DNA from: an uncultured Ilumatobacter sp.
GTDB lineage: Bacteria; Actinomycetota; Acidimicrobiia; Acidimicrobiales; Ilumatobacteraceae
Direction of reading: 5' to 3'
DNA length: 37,994 nucleotides
Assembly (NCBI GenBank): GCA_938044705.1
Contig: CALIOL010000158.1
Coordinates: 1-37,994, forward strand
Under the pieces are notes generated by a model that saw only the letters and a list, made by a program, of their open reading frames with translations, was not told the origin of the DNA and made no database searches. Each line of letters begins with the position of its first letter. Position 1 is the first letter of the stretch. This document shows positions 19,044 to 27,335 of this stretch, in pieces. The position numbers and the translations under genes are program-made.

Positions 19044-19895
19044 TCAGGCGTCGACGACGACGAGGGTCGCTCCGGCCTTGTCATAGACAGAACGACGCTG
19101 GTCATCGGTGAAGATGAACACGATCGAGACGATCACCAACACGACGCCAGCCAGCAGGGAAATCAGACCGCCGATGATCGGAATGATCGCGATCGCCGCG
19201 ACGACGATCCACGGCACCGAGCGCTTGATGATGAGCGCCTGATCTGCAGCTCCGCCGCTTTCGGTGACGATCTTCATGTTGAAGATCTTCTTGCCCAGCG
19301 TTGCACCCATCTGCGTGGTCAGCACGACCTCATAGGCAAGACCGATCGCAAGCGCGACGACCGCACTGATGAACCCACCGACGATCCCGCCGAGCACGAT
19401 GCCGATGAGGAAGCTCATGATGAAGGTCACGACAGAAACGAGCAGGCCGTCGATCAGTCGAGCGACGAGGCGCTGCCAGCCCTCTGCAAGCGTGCCGGCA
19501 GCTCCAGCCGCACTGGCATCTCCGAACGCCACGTATCCAGGAGGGGTCCCAGCACCAGGGGGCGGTGTGCCGTATGCGGGCGGCTGTTGACCGGCGCCGG
19601 CCGGTGCCGCGTACTGCGGGGGCTGACCACCAGCAGGGGGCGCGCCGTACTGCGGGGGCTGACCAGCGTTCGGGTCCTGTGGAGTCGCTGGAGGCGTGTA
19701 CGCAACCGTGGCGTCCGGCGGCGGCGTCGGGGTCTGCGGCTGCTGAGGGGGCTGCGATGCAACCGGAGCTTGGGGTTGCTGGGGCACGGCCTGTGGGTCA
19801 CCGATCCACTGTGCGCCATCCCAATAGCGTTGTGTTCCCTCCGGATCACCCGGAGCGTGATACCAACCAGCTGGTGTTCCACCGGTATTCGTCAT
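19044..19895 (-). CDS. DUF2510-RDD family membrane protein
   Basis: This 283-residue protein has three parts. Residues about 8-33 (AGWYHAPGDPEGTQRYWDGAQW) form a DUF2510 tryptophan motif. Residues about 38-120 are a Pro/Gln/Gly/Tyr-rich linker with degenerate GGQPPQYAAP-type repeats. Residues about 140-280 form an RDD domain: LVARLIDGLLVSVVTFIMSF, a second helix pair, GATLGKKIFNMKIV and a final helix before RRSVYDKAGATLVV. RDD proteins are poorly understood multi-helix proteins, some acting as ion antiporters. ATG 19895 has AGGAG seven bases upstream. Its place between gyrB and the DUF721 gene is not part of the usual core order. Confidence 0.8.
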   Translation of the reverse strand: MTNTGGTPAGWYHAPGDPEGTQRYWDGAQWIGDPQAVPQQPQAPVASQPPQQPQTPTPPPDATVAYTPPATPQDPNAGQPPQYGAPPAGGQPPQYAAPAGAGQQPPAYGTPPPGAGTPPGYVAFGDASAAGAAGTLAEGWQRLVARLIDGLLVSVVTFIMSFLIGIVLGGIVGGFISAVVALAIGLAYEVVLTTQMGATLGKKIFNMKIVTESGGAADQALIIKRSVPWIVVAAIAIIPIIGGLISLLAGVVLVIVSIVFIFTDDQRRSVYDKAGATLVVVDA

Positions 19896-19973
19896 AAGAG
19901 TCTCCTCATCGCCTGCACCACGCTCATGCGTTGGTGCGTCGACGAATCTAATCGACCGGTGCGCGTCGCCCCG

Positions 19974-20294
19974 TTACTTTCGACGAGCCGACGCCACACG
20001 GACCTCAACGCGATCGATCTCGACGCGTGCTTCGTCGCGCAAGCGGGCGATGATCGTCTCGGCGAGGAACTTGACCTGAGTCGCCCATGTCGCCGTGTCG
20101 GCCTCCACCAGCAACGTTCCTTGATCGAGGCGGATCGGTCGGACGTGACCAGCGATCTGAGCACCGACCGCGTCGTCCCACTTCCCGAAGACCCCACCGA
20201 CCTGAATTCGATCCGTCCCGCGCAACGACTTCATCATCGAGTCGAGCGACCGGGTGATCGGTACTGGTTCGGCCACGACGATCACCGTACTCAC
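19974..20294 (-). CDS. DciA-like DUF721 protein, probable replicative-helicase accessory factor
   Basis: This 106-residue protein consists almost entirely of the DUF721 domain: VGGVFGKWDDAVGAQIAGHVRPIRLDQGTLLV, then TATWATQVKFLAETIIARL. In many bacteria DUF721 proteins (DciA) operate the DnaB helicase at the origin; mycobacterial Rv0004 sits in the same recF-gyrB interval but is longer. Here the extra N-terminal region is absent. The start is GTG 20294, the first possible start after an in-frame TGA, without a clear ribosome-binding site. It follows the recF stop by 42 bases. Confidence 0.75.
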   Translation of the reverse strand: MSTVIVVAEPVPITRSLDSMMKSLRGTDRIQVGGVFGKWDDAVGAQIAGHVRPIRLDQGTLLVEADTATWATQVKFLAETIIARLRDEARVEIDRVEVRVASARRK

Positions 20295-20336
20295 CGAACA
20301 GCGCGCTCACCCCGGCGCGACCATCCCACCAGACCT

Positions 20337-21428
20337 TCAGCCGGGCTCGACCAGCGTCCCGCCATCGATGCGCAGCACTCGGTCAGCGCGGGCCGCTGGC
20401 GGCAATTCACTCGCCGTCGTAATCACGACCTGACCATCTGGAAGATGGCCGAGCAACGATGTCGCGCGTCCATCGTCCAACTCGGACAACACGTCGTCCA
20501 ACACCAGCACCGGAGCGGACCCCGTTCGTTCCGTCACCAATCGGTGGCCTGCGAGGCGCAGCGCGAGCGCCATGGTTCGCTGTTCCCCCTGCGACGCATG
20601 TGTCCGGCTCGGCAGGCCATTGATCGACACTTCGAGTTCGTCGCGGTGTGGGCCGACGGTCGAAACGCCACGTCGAACATCGAGATCCCGAGCAGCCTCG
20701 AGGGCTGCCATCAGGCCGACGCGTCGCCACTCGGGCTCGTAGCGCAATTCGATCGGCGTCGCCACCCCGGCAAGTTGCTCGTAGGCCTCCTGCACCATCG
20801 GCGTGATACGAGACACCAGCGTGGCTCGTGCGTACCCGAATTGATCGGCGATCTCGGTGAACTTGGCGTCCCAGACGTCGAGGGTCACCGAGATCTCATC
20901 GGGGAGCTCACGCGCCTTCTGTGCTTGCTTCAGCAGGGTGTTGCGTTGTTTGACGATGCGATCGATCTCGAGGCGGATCGCGTCGTACTTCGTGGCCAGA
21001 GCGACAAGGGTGTCATCCATGAACCGCCGGCGGTCACCCGGCCCGCCCTTGACCACGATCAGGTCGTCCGGCGAGAACACCGTGACACGAACGGTGCCGA
21101 GCAGATCTCGCACCCGCCCGAGCTTCTGGCGGTTCACCTGCACACGATTCCGGCCGGCAGCGACGAGCTCGGCTTCGATCAACGATTCGCGACCATCGTC
21201 GTGGGCAACGGTCGCACGAATGATGGCCTGGTCGGCGCCGACACGCACCAGTGCATCGCCAGGAGCTCCGCGAAAACTCGACAGCGTGGCGAGGTACGCG
21301 AGCGCTTCGGCGAAGTTCGTCTTGCCTTGGCCGTTGTCCCCGATCACCGCCGTGGTGCCCGCGGTCAGGTCGAACTCTGCGTTCGCGTAGTTGCGAAAGT
21401 CCGTGAGTTCGAGCCGAGAGACGATCAA
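20337..21428 (-). CDS. recF: DNA replication and repair protein RecF
   Basis: This 363-residue SMC-like ATPase helps load RecA at gaps. The typical opening MIVSRLELTDFRNY is followed by Walker A GDNGQGKT (residues 30-37), the signature-like SQGEQRTMALALRLA, and Walker B VLVLDDVLSELD. The start is TTG 21428, fixed by the conserved N-terminus; there is no ribosome-binding site, but TAGTCT lies seven bases upstream as a leaderless -10. That element overlaps the stop of the isochorismatase-like gene, which separates recF from dnaN. Confidence 0.95.
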   Translation of the reverse strand: MIVSRLELTDFRNYANAEFDLTAGTTAVIGDNGQGKTNFAEALAYLATLSSFRGAPGDALVRVGADQAIIRATVAHDDGRESLIEAELVAAGRNRVQVNRQKLGRVRDLLGTVRVTVFSPDDLIVVKGGPGDRRRFMDDTLVALATKYDAIRLEIDRIVKQRNTLLKQAQKARELPDEISVTLDVWDAKFTEIADQFGYARATLVSRITPMVQEAYEQLAGVATPIELRYEPEWRRVGLMAALEAARDLDVRRGVSTVGPHRDELEVSINGLPSRTHASQGEQRTMALALRLAGHRLVTERTGSAPVLVLDDVLSELDDGRATSLLGHLPDGQVVITTASELPPAARADRVLRIDGGTLVEPG

Positions 21429-21435
21429 GAGTCCG

Positions 21436-21441
21436 AGACTA
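21436..21441 (-). promoter_or_regulatory. Candidate -10 (TAGTCT) for recF
   Basis: TAGTCT on the minus strand lies seven bases before the TTG start of recF and spans the last codon of the preceding gene. It suggests recF has its own leaderless promoter. Confidence 0.4.
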
Positions 21442-22032
21442 CGGAGCGAGTACCTCGTCGGTCGTGACCACCGCTGCGAACCGGTCAGCGAGTGCAGCCA
21501 GCGCAGCTACGTGCACCGCCGACGCATCGACGATTCCCGCGCCGGTGGCGTCGGGAAGATCGCGGGTCGCCGTCGCATCGCTGACGACCGTGACGTCGTA
21601 GCCGTGGTCGAGAGCAGACCGAGCGGTCGCGCTCACGCACATGTGCGTCATGAACCCCGCAATCACGAGCGAACCGCGTCCGTGTGTTGCCAGGCGATCC
21701 TCCAGGTCCGTTCCCGCGAACGAGTTCGGCAGACGTTTCTCGACGACCGGCTCGTGGGGTACCGGCTCCACATCAGCAATGATCGCTCCCGGACCCGCAG
21801 GGTCGAACGGTCCACCAGGAGCACCAACGTGTGCGACGTGAATGACCGGAGACTGTGCTCTTCGAGCTGCGGTCAGCAGTCGGACGATGTTTGCTGTAGC
21901 CGGCTCCACCCCCGGTAACGCCAGCGTCCCGTCGATGTACTCCTGCTGCGCATCGATCACCAGCAACACGCTCTGGTCAAGTCGATGCCCCGTCGTATTC
22001 GCACCAGCCAAAGCCCGAAGTGTGAACGCCAT
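21439..22032 (-). CDS. Isochorismatase-family cysteine hydrolase
   Basis: This 197-residue protein has the family's catalytic triad: Asp27 (LLVIDAQQEY), Lys99 (VVEKRLPNSFAGT) and Cys132 (GFMTHMCVSATARSA). Members hydrolyse isochorismate, nicotinamide, carbamoylated amines or related amides; nothing here fixes the substrate. ATG 22032 has TAGTTT exactly six bases upstream, a leaderless -10, so it probably has its own promoter. Its position between dnaN and recF is unusual: in mycobacteria that interval holds gnd or nothing unrelated to replication. The recF start is 10 bases after its stop. Confidence 0.85.
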   Translation of the reverse strand: MAFTLRALAGANTTGHRLDQSVLLVIDAQQEYIDGTLALPGVEPATANIVRLLTAARRAQSPVIHVAHVGAPGGPFDPAGPGAIIADVEPVPHEPVVEKRLPNSFAGTDLEDRLATHGRGSLVIAGFMTHMCVSATARSALDHGYDVTVVSDATATRDLPDATGAGIVDASAVHVAALAALADRFAAVVTTDEVLAP

Positions 22033-22038
22033 ACCCCG

Positions 22039-22044
22039 AAACTA
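22039..22044 (-). promoter_or_regulatory. Candidate -10 (TAGTTT) for the isochorismatase-like gene
   Basis: TAGTTT on the minus strand is followed by six bases (CGGGGT) and then ATG 22032. It fits TANNNT with the transcription start on the start codon. Confidence 0.5.
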
Positions 22045-22119
22045 GAGCCAGACAACAGCCAGCTCGACAGCGATGGCACGAAGACGCTGCTCGCTGTCAC
22101 GAAATGGCTGCGGCTTGGG

Positions 22120-23223
22120 TCAGGGCACCCGAACCGGCATCAGCAGGTAGAGGTAGTCCTCTTGGCCTGCGCCGCGCAACACCGCGGGTTTCATCGGATC
22201 CATCGTCGCGAGCGTGACGTCGTCGGCGTCGATTGCGTCGATACCCGCAGCGAGGTAGTCCGGGTTGAAGGCCACCGTCATCTCCGCGCCGTCGTAGCTG
22301 GCGTCGATTTCTTCTGCCGCGTTGCCGACGTCCTGCGTGATCGCAGTGAGTTGCACCGTGTCACCACCGAGGGTCAAACGGACCGGGGTGGAGTCCTGCG
22401 CGAGGATCTTCACACGACGGATCGCCTCCATCATCGAGGCCTTGCTCACCGTGAGCAGGTTCGGGTAGCTCGACGGCAACAGGTTGCGATAGTTCGGGAA
22501 CTCCCCTTCGATCAGCCGGGTCGTCAGACGAGTGCTTCCCGCTTCGAAGGTGGCCTCACGTTCACCGAAGCGAACGGTCAGTTCCTCGACGTCACCCATC
22601 AACCGCTGCAGTTCGCTCAGCGCACGACCTGGGATCAGCACCTTCTGGCCGGAACCGAGTACCGAAGAATCGGGAAGATCACGCACGGCGAGGCGATACG
22701 AGTCGGTTGCGACCATGCGCACACCGTCGTCCTCGGATGCGAGCAACACTCCGGTCAGGACCGCACGCGCATCGTCGGTCGAAGCCGCACGGACGACCTG
22801 GCGCAACGAGTCCGCCATCGTCTCGGCGGACAGCGTCACGACCTCACCGGACGGCTCCGACTGTGCCGGATAGTCGTCGAGCGACAGCGGACGCACCGAG
22901 AACTGGGAACGTCCAGCGCTGATCGACATCTCTCCGCCATCGTTCGTGTCGAGTGCAATCTCCACGGCGCCGGCAGGAAGCGCCTTCACGATGTCGCCGA
23001 CGAGACGCGCGGGAACCACCGCTGCGCCGTCTTCTTCCCCACCGACTTCGATGGCCAGTCGGATCGTCAGTTCGAGGTCGGTGCCGGTCACGGTCAACGT
23101 GTCACCCTCGACCTGGATTCGAACACCGGAGAGGACCGGCAGTGTGCCGGTTCGATTGGTCGCTGCCCGCCCGGCAGAGTTCAGGGCGTCAGCCAGGACG
23201 TCACGTTCGCAACGAAACTTCAC
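22120..23223 (-). CDS. dnaN: DNA polymerase III beta subunit (sliding clamp)
   Basis: This 367-residue clamp dimerises around DNA and tethers the polymerase. Three clamp domains are visible: MKFRCERDVLADALNSAGRA at the start, SLDDYPAQSEP leading into the second domain, and RLIEGEFPNYRNLLPSSYP into the third. The C-terminus LMPVRVP is the usual clamp ending. The start is GTG 23223, with GGAG about 11 bases upstream. A 304-bp gap with DnaA-box-like motifs separates it from dnaA. Confidence 0.97.
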   Translation of the reverse strand: MKFRCERDVLADALNSAGRAATNRTGTLPVLSGVRIQVEGDTLTVTGTDLELTIRLAIEVGGEEDGAAVVPARLVGDIVKALPAGAVEIALDTNDGGEMSISAGRSQFSVRPLSLDDYPAQSEPSGEVVTLSAETMADSLRQVVRAASTDDARAVLTGVLLASEDDGVRMVATDSYRLAVRDLPDSSVLGSGQKVLIPGRALSELQRLMGDVEELTVRFGEREATFEAGSTRLTTRLIEGEFPNYRNLLPSSYPNLLTVSKASMMEAIRRVKILAQDSTPVRLTLGGDTVQLTAITQDVGNAAEEIDASYDGAEMTVAFNPDYLAAGIDAIDADDVTLATMDPMKPAVLRGAGQEDYLYLLMPVRVP

Positions 23224-23527
23224 GGTCGGGACTTCTCCTCATGGAAGGATGGATGAAAGTTAGAAGTACTAGTAGGTGCTGTGGATTGGGGACAACCCAT
23301 GTCGCGCCAGCGTACGGGCAGTGACCGCGTCCACATGGGATGGCGCGAACTCCACAGGTCGCGACTCCCACCGATGTGATTTGGTGGACGATCGGTCGAT
23401 GTCCACCGAGTTACACACCGAAGTCCGTCGTCGCGTCCACCGCGATGTCCCCCGCGCGTGCGTTCGACCAGGTCACGCGTGTTCGCGTGGGTGATCGCAG
23501 CGACGGAGACAGAGCGCGAGATGTTGG
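23224..23527. other. dnaA-dnaN intergenic region, oriC candidate
   Basis: This 304-bp non-coding gap holds several DnaA-box-like motifs: TGTGGATTG (23280-23288), TGGGGACAA (23287-23295), GTCCACA (23329-23335), TCCACA (23351-23356), GTGGAC (23384-23389), GTCCACC (23401-23407) and GTCCACC (23435-23441). GGTGGAC (23383-23389) and GTCCACC (23401-23407) form an inverted repeat around ATCG-GT-CGAT. The stretch 23248-23276 is locally AT-richer. In mycobacteria and streptomycetes oriC lies between dnaA and dnaN. None of the boxes is a perfect TTGTCCACA, so the exact origin is inferred from position. Confidence 0.6.
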
Positions 23528-24934
23528 TCACGACTTGAGCTGCTGGAGCAGATCGGTGACCTGGTCGTAAACCTGCTTGCGTTCCTTCATCAATCGTTGG
23601 ATCTTCTCGTTTGCGTGGATCACCGTGGTGTGATCGCGCCCGCCGAAGAGCCGAGCAATGGCTGGGTAGCTGAGATCGGTGAGCTCGCGGAAGACGTACA
23701 TCGCTTCTTGACGAGCGGTCACGAGCGGGCGTTGTCGGCTCTTGCCCTTGAGTGCTTCGACGTCGAACTTGAGGATGCCGGCGATCTCGTCGAGCAGTTC
23801 CTCGGGCGTACGGACCTTGGGCCGTGACACGGTGAGCAGGTCGGCGAGCTGCTGTTGGACCAGTTCGACGGTGATGGGCTGGCGGCTCAAGCTGGCGAAG
23901 GCCATCACGCGCACGAGCGCACCTTCGAGTTCACGGATGTTGGTCGAGATGTTCTCGGCGACGAACTCCAACGCATCACCGGGAACCTCGATGTCTTCGC
24001 GTTCAGCCTTGTTCCGCAGGATCGCGAGACGAGTCTCGACGTCCGGAGGCTGAATGTCGGTGATCAGACCCCACTTGAAGCGGCTCCGCAAACGTTCTTC
24101 CAGGGTGGGGATCGCGTCGGGCATCCGGTCGGAGCTGATGACGATCTGCTTGTTCGCGCCGTGCAAGGCATTGAACGTGTGGAAGAACTCCTCTTGGAGA
24201 CCTTCCTTGTTCGCGATGAACTGGATGTCGTCGATGAGGAGCACGTCGATGTCTCGATAGCGCTGGCGCAACATGTTGGTGGTGTTGTTGCGAATCGACT
24301 CCACGTACTCGTTCATGAAGGTCTCGGTGGAGACGTAACGGATCTTGTGGTGCTGGTAGTTCTGGTGGACGTAGTGCCCGATCGCGTACAGCAGGTGGGT
24401 CTTGCCGAGCCCGGCTGAGCCATAGATGAACAGCGGGTTGTAGCTGCGAGCTGGTGTCTCGGCCACCCGAAGCGCCGCAGCGAGCGGGAACTGGTTCGAC
24501 GCGCCTTTGACGAAGGTGTCGAAGGTGTAGTCCGTGCTGAGGCCAGCTTCTTCGAGGAGATGGTTGCGATCCTGACTCGAACTGTCGTGCGGTTGGATCC
24601 GGACGTAGTCGTCGCCCTGGCTGTCGGGGGTCGGTGCGACCTGTGCGTCCTGCTCTTGGGGTTGCTCGACGGCTTCGGTCGAGGGATCGACATCGATGAT
24701 GATGTCGCGATGTCCGAGGCCTGATTCGTCGAGCGCGTCGACGATCATCGGCAAGTAACGCGTCGTGATGCGGTCGCGCACGTATGCCGACGGGGCGAGC
24801 AGCCGGAAGGTGTCGTCGTCGACCTCGACCGGAGTGATCTCTTGGAAGGTGGAGAACCAAACACTTTCGGCGAGTTGGGAGCGAAGTGACAACGTCACCT
24901 GGGTCCACATGTCGTCGGCGTCGGTTATTGGCAT
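23528..24934 (-). CDS. dnaA: Chromosomal replication initiator protein DnaA
   Basis: This AAA+ initiator of about 468 residues melts oriC and recruits the helicase. Domain I is at the N-terminus (DDMWTQVTLSLRSQLAESVWFSTF); a short acidic linker follows; domain III has Walker A GSAGLGKTHLL, Walker B VLLIDDIQFI and sensor SSDRMPDAIPTLEERLRSRFKWG; domain IV ends with the DNA-binding signature GGRDHTTVIHA. ATG 24934 is used; GTG 24946 would add four residues, and neither has a ribosome-binding site. A perfect DnaA box lies 40 bp upstream, consistent with autoregulation. Confidence 0.97.
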   Translation of the reverse strand: MPITDADDMWTQVTLSLRSQLAESVWFSTFQEITPVEVDDDTFRLLAPSAYVRDRITTRYLPMIVDALDESGLGHRDIIIDVDPSTEAVEQPQEQDAQVAPTPDSQGDDYVRIQPHDSSSQDRNHLLEEAGLSTDYTFDTFVKGASNQFPLAAALRVAETPARSYNPLFIYGSAGLGKTHLLYAIGHYVHQNYQHHKIRYVSTETFMNEYVESIRNNTTNMLRQRYRDIDVLLIDDIQFIANKEGLQEEFFHTFNALHGANKQIVISSDRMPDAIPTLEERLRSRFKWGLITDIQPPDVETRLAILRNKAEREDIEVPGDALEFVAENISTNIRELEGALVRVMAFASLSRQPITVELVQQQLADLLTVSRPKVRTPEELLDEIAGILKFDVEALKGKSRQRPLVTARQEAMYVFRELTDLSYPAIARLFGGRDHTTVIHANEKIQRLMKERKQVYDQVTDLLQQLKS

Positions 24935-24946
24935 GGAAAGAGTCAC

Positions 24947-25341
24947 GTTCTACAGTTGAAGTGATCCACAACGTTGTCCACAGATTGTGGAAGAACGCAA
25001 CGGTCGATCGGGAGACGGCACGCTAGCAGCTCGTCGGCGTGTCGAAAACACGCACGAAAATGGCCTATACGCTGGGACGATGCGACCGTCTTGAGCCTGT
25101 GCATAAGTTACATTCACGTAGTTTGTCGCTGCCGTGACATGTCGATGTCGGTGTGGAATTGCTGCGAACGACGACGCTGCGCACACGATGCCATGTCGAG
25201 GTTGGGACGATGCGTCGCGCGGTCGTAGCCTGGCCGGTCACATCCGGAAACGAGCCACCGGCTCGGTCGGTGACTGCTGCACTTTTTGCTCGAGCAGCGT
25301 CCGATTCACTTCGTCCGGCACTGTCAGTCACGGAGTATCAC
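24947..25341. promoter_or_regulatory. dnaA-rpmH divergent intergenic region with DnaA boxes
   Basis: This 395-bp gap separates the minus-strand replication block from the plus-strand rpmH block. It contains a perfect actinobacterial DnaA box TTGTCCACA (24974-24982), a TGATCCACA variant just before it (24962-24970), and TGTGCATAA (25098-25106; TTATGCACA on the other strand). It must hold promoters for both dnaA and rpmH, and it is the alternative location for part of oriC. I cannot identify the individual promoters. Confidence 0.6.
24974..24982 (+). promoter_or_regulatory. DnaA box TTGTCCACA upstream of dnaA
   Basis: This is an exact match to the high-affinity actinobacterial DnaA box, 28 bp before the GTG and 40 bp before the ATG of dnaA. 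Confidence 0.8.
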
Positions 25342-25476
25342 GTGAAGCGTACCTACCAGCCCAATGCCCGCCGCCGCTCGAAGAAGCACGGCTTTCGCGC
25401 TCGGATGAGCACCCGCGCTGGACGCGCTGTGCTCAAGTCACGGCGCGACAAGGGCCGCGCCCGCCTGTCCGCTTGA
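25342..25476 (+). CDS. rpmH: Large ribosomal subunit protein bL34
   Basis: This 44-residue, strongly basic protein ([20 protein letters not shown], ending KGRARLSA) is the textbook bL34 sequence. The start is GTG 25342 with GGAG seven bases upstream. Its stop is read in TTGA, whose TTG is the probable rnpA start, giving the common rpmH-rnpA coupling. Confidence 0.98.
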   Translation: MKRTYQPNARRRSKKHGFRARMSTRAGRAVLKSRRDKGRARLSA

Positions 25477-25796
25477 TTGGCCGGGTTCGTACTCGCGCCG
25501 AGTTCGAGCGGCTCCGCCGCGACGGCCGTCGAGTACGAATCGAACCCTTCTGGTGTTCACATCTGGGCGACCAATCGGCGAACCCTCCTCGAGTGGCGTT
25601 CGCGATCAGCCGAGCCGTCGGCAATGCGGTGATCCGCAACCGGCTTCGGCGTCGTCTGCGCGCCGTCATCGTGGAGTTGGAGCTTCCACCGGGGCTCTAC
25701 CTCATCGGGTGTCGTCCGAAAGCGAGCGAACTCACGTTCGATCAGATTGCCGACACGCTGGGCCGCCTTCCCTCCAAGGTGGCGACCACACCGTGA
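25473..25796 (+). CDS. rnpA: Ribonuclease P protein component
   Basis: This 107-residue basic protein assists the catalytic RNA in tRNA 5' maturation. [15 protein letters not shown] at the N-terminus and the signature [19 protein letters not shown] with the RNR motif identify it. The start is TTG 25473, overlapping the rpmH stop by four bases (TTGA); the frame has no ATG or GTG nearby. Its own stop overlaps the yidD start as GTGA, so rpmH, rnpA and yidD are linked by two successive four-base overlaps. Confidence 0.93.
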   Translation: MIGRVRTRAEFERLRRDGRRVRIEPFWCSHLGDQSANPPRVAFAISRAVGNAVIRNRLRRRLRAVIVELELPPGLYLIGCRPKASELTFDQIADTLGRLPSKVATTP

Positions 25797-26119
25797 CGGT
25801 GACCCCGGTCTCTGCTCCATCGAGCCGAGCCCAACGCTGGGCGCTCGCGGCGATCGATGGGTATCAGCGTGCGTTTGCTGGGCGTCCGTCGCCCTGCAGA
25901 TTCTTCCCATCGTGCTCGACATATGCACACGAGGCGTACGCAATGCATGGTGCCCGCCGAGGTTCCTGGCTGACGCTGCGCCGGTTGCTGCGCTGTCGAC
26001 CATTCGGTTCGTCGGGATACGACCCGGTGCCCGAGCCCCACGATCACTCCCCCGTCGCTGAAGGCGACTCCATCACCCTCGCTCTCGGCGAGGGTGCCTC
26101 TGCTCACAAGGACTGCTGA
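25793..26119 (+). CDS. yidD: Membrane protein insertion efficiency factor YidD
   Basis: This 108-residue protein has the YidD core [37 protein letters not shown], with the conserved cysteines in CRFFPSCS and the third in LLRCRPFG, and an amphipathic N-terminal helix. It assists YidC-dependent membrane insertion. GTG 25793 overlaps the rnpA stop by four bases. yidC starts two bases after its stop. Confidence 0.93.
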   Translation: MTVTPVSAPSSRAQRWALAAIDGYQRAFAGRPSPCRFFPSCSTYAHEAYAMHGARRGSWLTLRRLLRCRPFGSSGYDPVPEPHDHSPVAEGDSITLALGEGASAHKDC

Positions 26120-26121
26120 CC

Positions 26122-27276
26122 ATGTTCGAGATCCCCGCCGCGCTGCTCTCCTGGTTCTTTGGGTTGACCAACAGCTACATCGTCGCGATTGCGCTGATGT
26201 CCGTGGTGGTCATGGCGATCACCACGCCACTCACGCTCAAGAGCACCAAGGGCATGCTCGAGATGCAGAAGCTGTCGCCGGAGATGCGTCGTTTGCAGAA
26301 CGAGCATCGCAACGACAAGCAGAAGCTCAACGAAGAGATGATGAAGCTCTATCAGGAGCACAAGGTCAACCCGATGTCCTCCTGCCTGCCGATCTTCGCG
26401 CAGATGCCGGTCTTCATCGTGATGTTCCGCCTGCTGCGCGGGTGGACCTACACCCCGAGTGACCACGCCGACGTTGCACCCATCGCAAATGCAACGTTCC
26501 AGGCGACCGGATCTGCGTCCGAGGAGTTCACCGGGTTCATCCCGCGCTACATGTCGGCCGGCTCAGATCTGTTTCAAGCGATCTACCAGCAGACGAAGAT
26601 CAATGAGCTCGGTCTCGACCTCGGCCAGTCCCCCGCCGAAGCAATCAGCTCCGACCCGTTGAAGGGCATCATCTACGCGCTCTTGGTGGTCGCGCTCGGC
26701 GGCCTGTACTTCGGCCAACAACGCATGGTCGCAGCTCGCGCTGCGATGAGCCCGACCATGTCGCCGACCCAGCAAAAAGTGATGCAGTACCTGCCGGTGG
26801 TGTTCGCGGTCTTCCAGATCTTCTTCCTCACGGCATTGGTCATCTACTACATCTTCCAAACGCTGCTGCGCATTCTGCAGCAGTACTACATCACCAAGAA
26901 GTTCTATGGCGAAGACGGCCTCGGCCGTCAGGCTCAACGCGCTGGCGAAGAGGCCCGTGCGCAGTCGAAAGAGAACGGTGAAGACGTCGGCTTCTTTGCC
27001 CAAGCCAAGCGTGATCTCGCTGCAGGCCGGCCCGACAAGGACGAAGACACCAAGGGTTCAGCCAAGGGCGACGGGACGAAGAACGCCAAGAAGCCGCCGG
27101 CGAAGGGCGGGCGGCCAACCGGACAGAGCAAGCGCGTGACGCCGCCCAAGGCCCGTCCGACCGCTGCGAGCAAGAACGGCGACACGGGTGGCAAGGGTCG
27201 CCCGACTCCGTCTCGCAAAGAGGCCCAGGCGGCAAAGAGTCGTCCCAAGCCCACGAGCAAGAAGAAGAAGCGTTGA
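26122..27276 (+). CDS. yidC: Membrane protein insertase YidC/Oxa1
   Basis: This 384-residue insertase has an N-terminal membrane helix (SWFFGLTNSYIVAIALMSVVVMAI), a charged cytoplasmic hairpin (KGMLEMQKLSPEMRRLQNEH), the hydrophobic-groove helices (SCLPIFAQMPVFIVMFRLLRGW), two later helices near 175-190 and 220-250, and IFQTLLRILQQYYITKKF. Residues about 275-384 form a long Lys/Ala/Pro/Gly-rich tail ending KKKKR, which probably contacts the ribosome. ATG 26122 has AAGGA about 10 bases upstream. Confidence 0.96.
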   Translation: MFEIPAALLSWFFGLTNSYIVAIALMSVVVMAITTPLTLKSTKGMLEMQKLSPEMRRLQNEHRNDKQKLNEEMMKLYQEHKVNPMSSCLPIFAQMPVFIVMFRLLRGWTYTPSDHADVAPIANATFQATGSASEEFTGFIPRYMSAGSDLFQAIYQQTKINELGLDLGQSPAEAISSDPLKGIIYALLVVALGGLYFGQQRMVAARAAMSPTMSPTQQKVMQYLPVVFAVFQIFFLTALVIYYIFQTLLRILQQYYITKKFYGEDGLGRQAQRAGEEARAQSKENGEDVGFFAQAKRDLAAGRPDKDEDTKGSAKGDGTKNAKKPPAKGGRPTGQSKRVTPPKARPTAASKNGDTGGKGRPTPSRKEAQAAKSRPKPTSKKKKR

Positions 27277-27335
27277 CGCCAGACCGCTGGCCAGCACTCG
27301 AGATCTCAGAATCAACACTAGGGAAGTAGGCACAC

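Noticed and set aside
18756-21467. 903-codon plus-strand open frame spanning the RDD, DUF721 and recF genes
   Set aside because: It covers three well-supported minus-strand genes and their gaps; translation shows no domain. A clear case of GC-driven false ORF.
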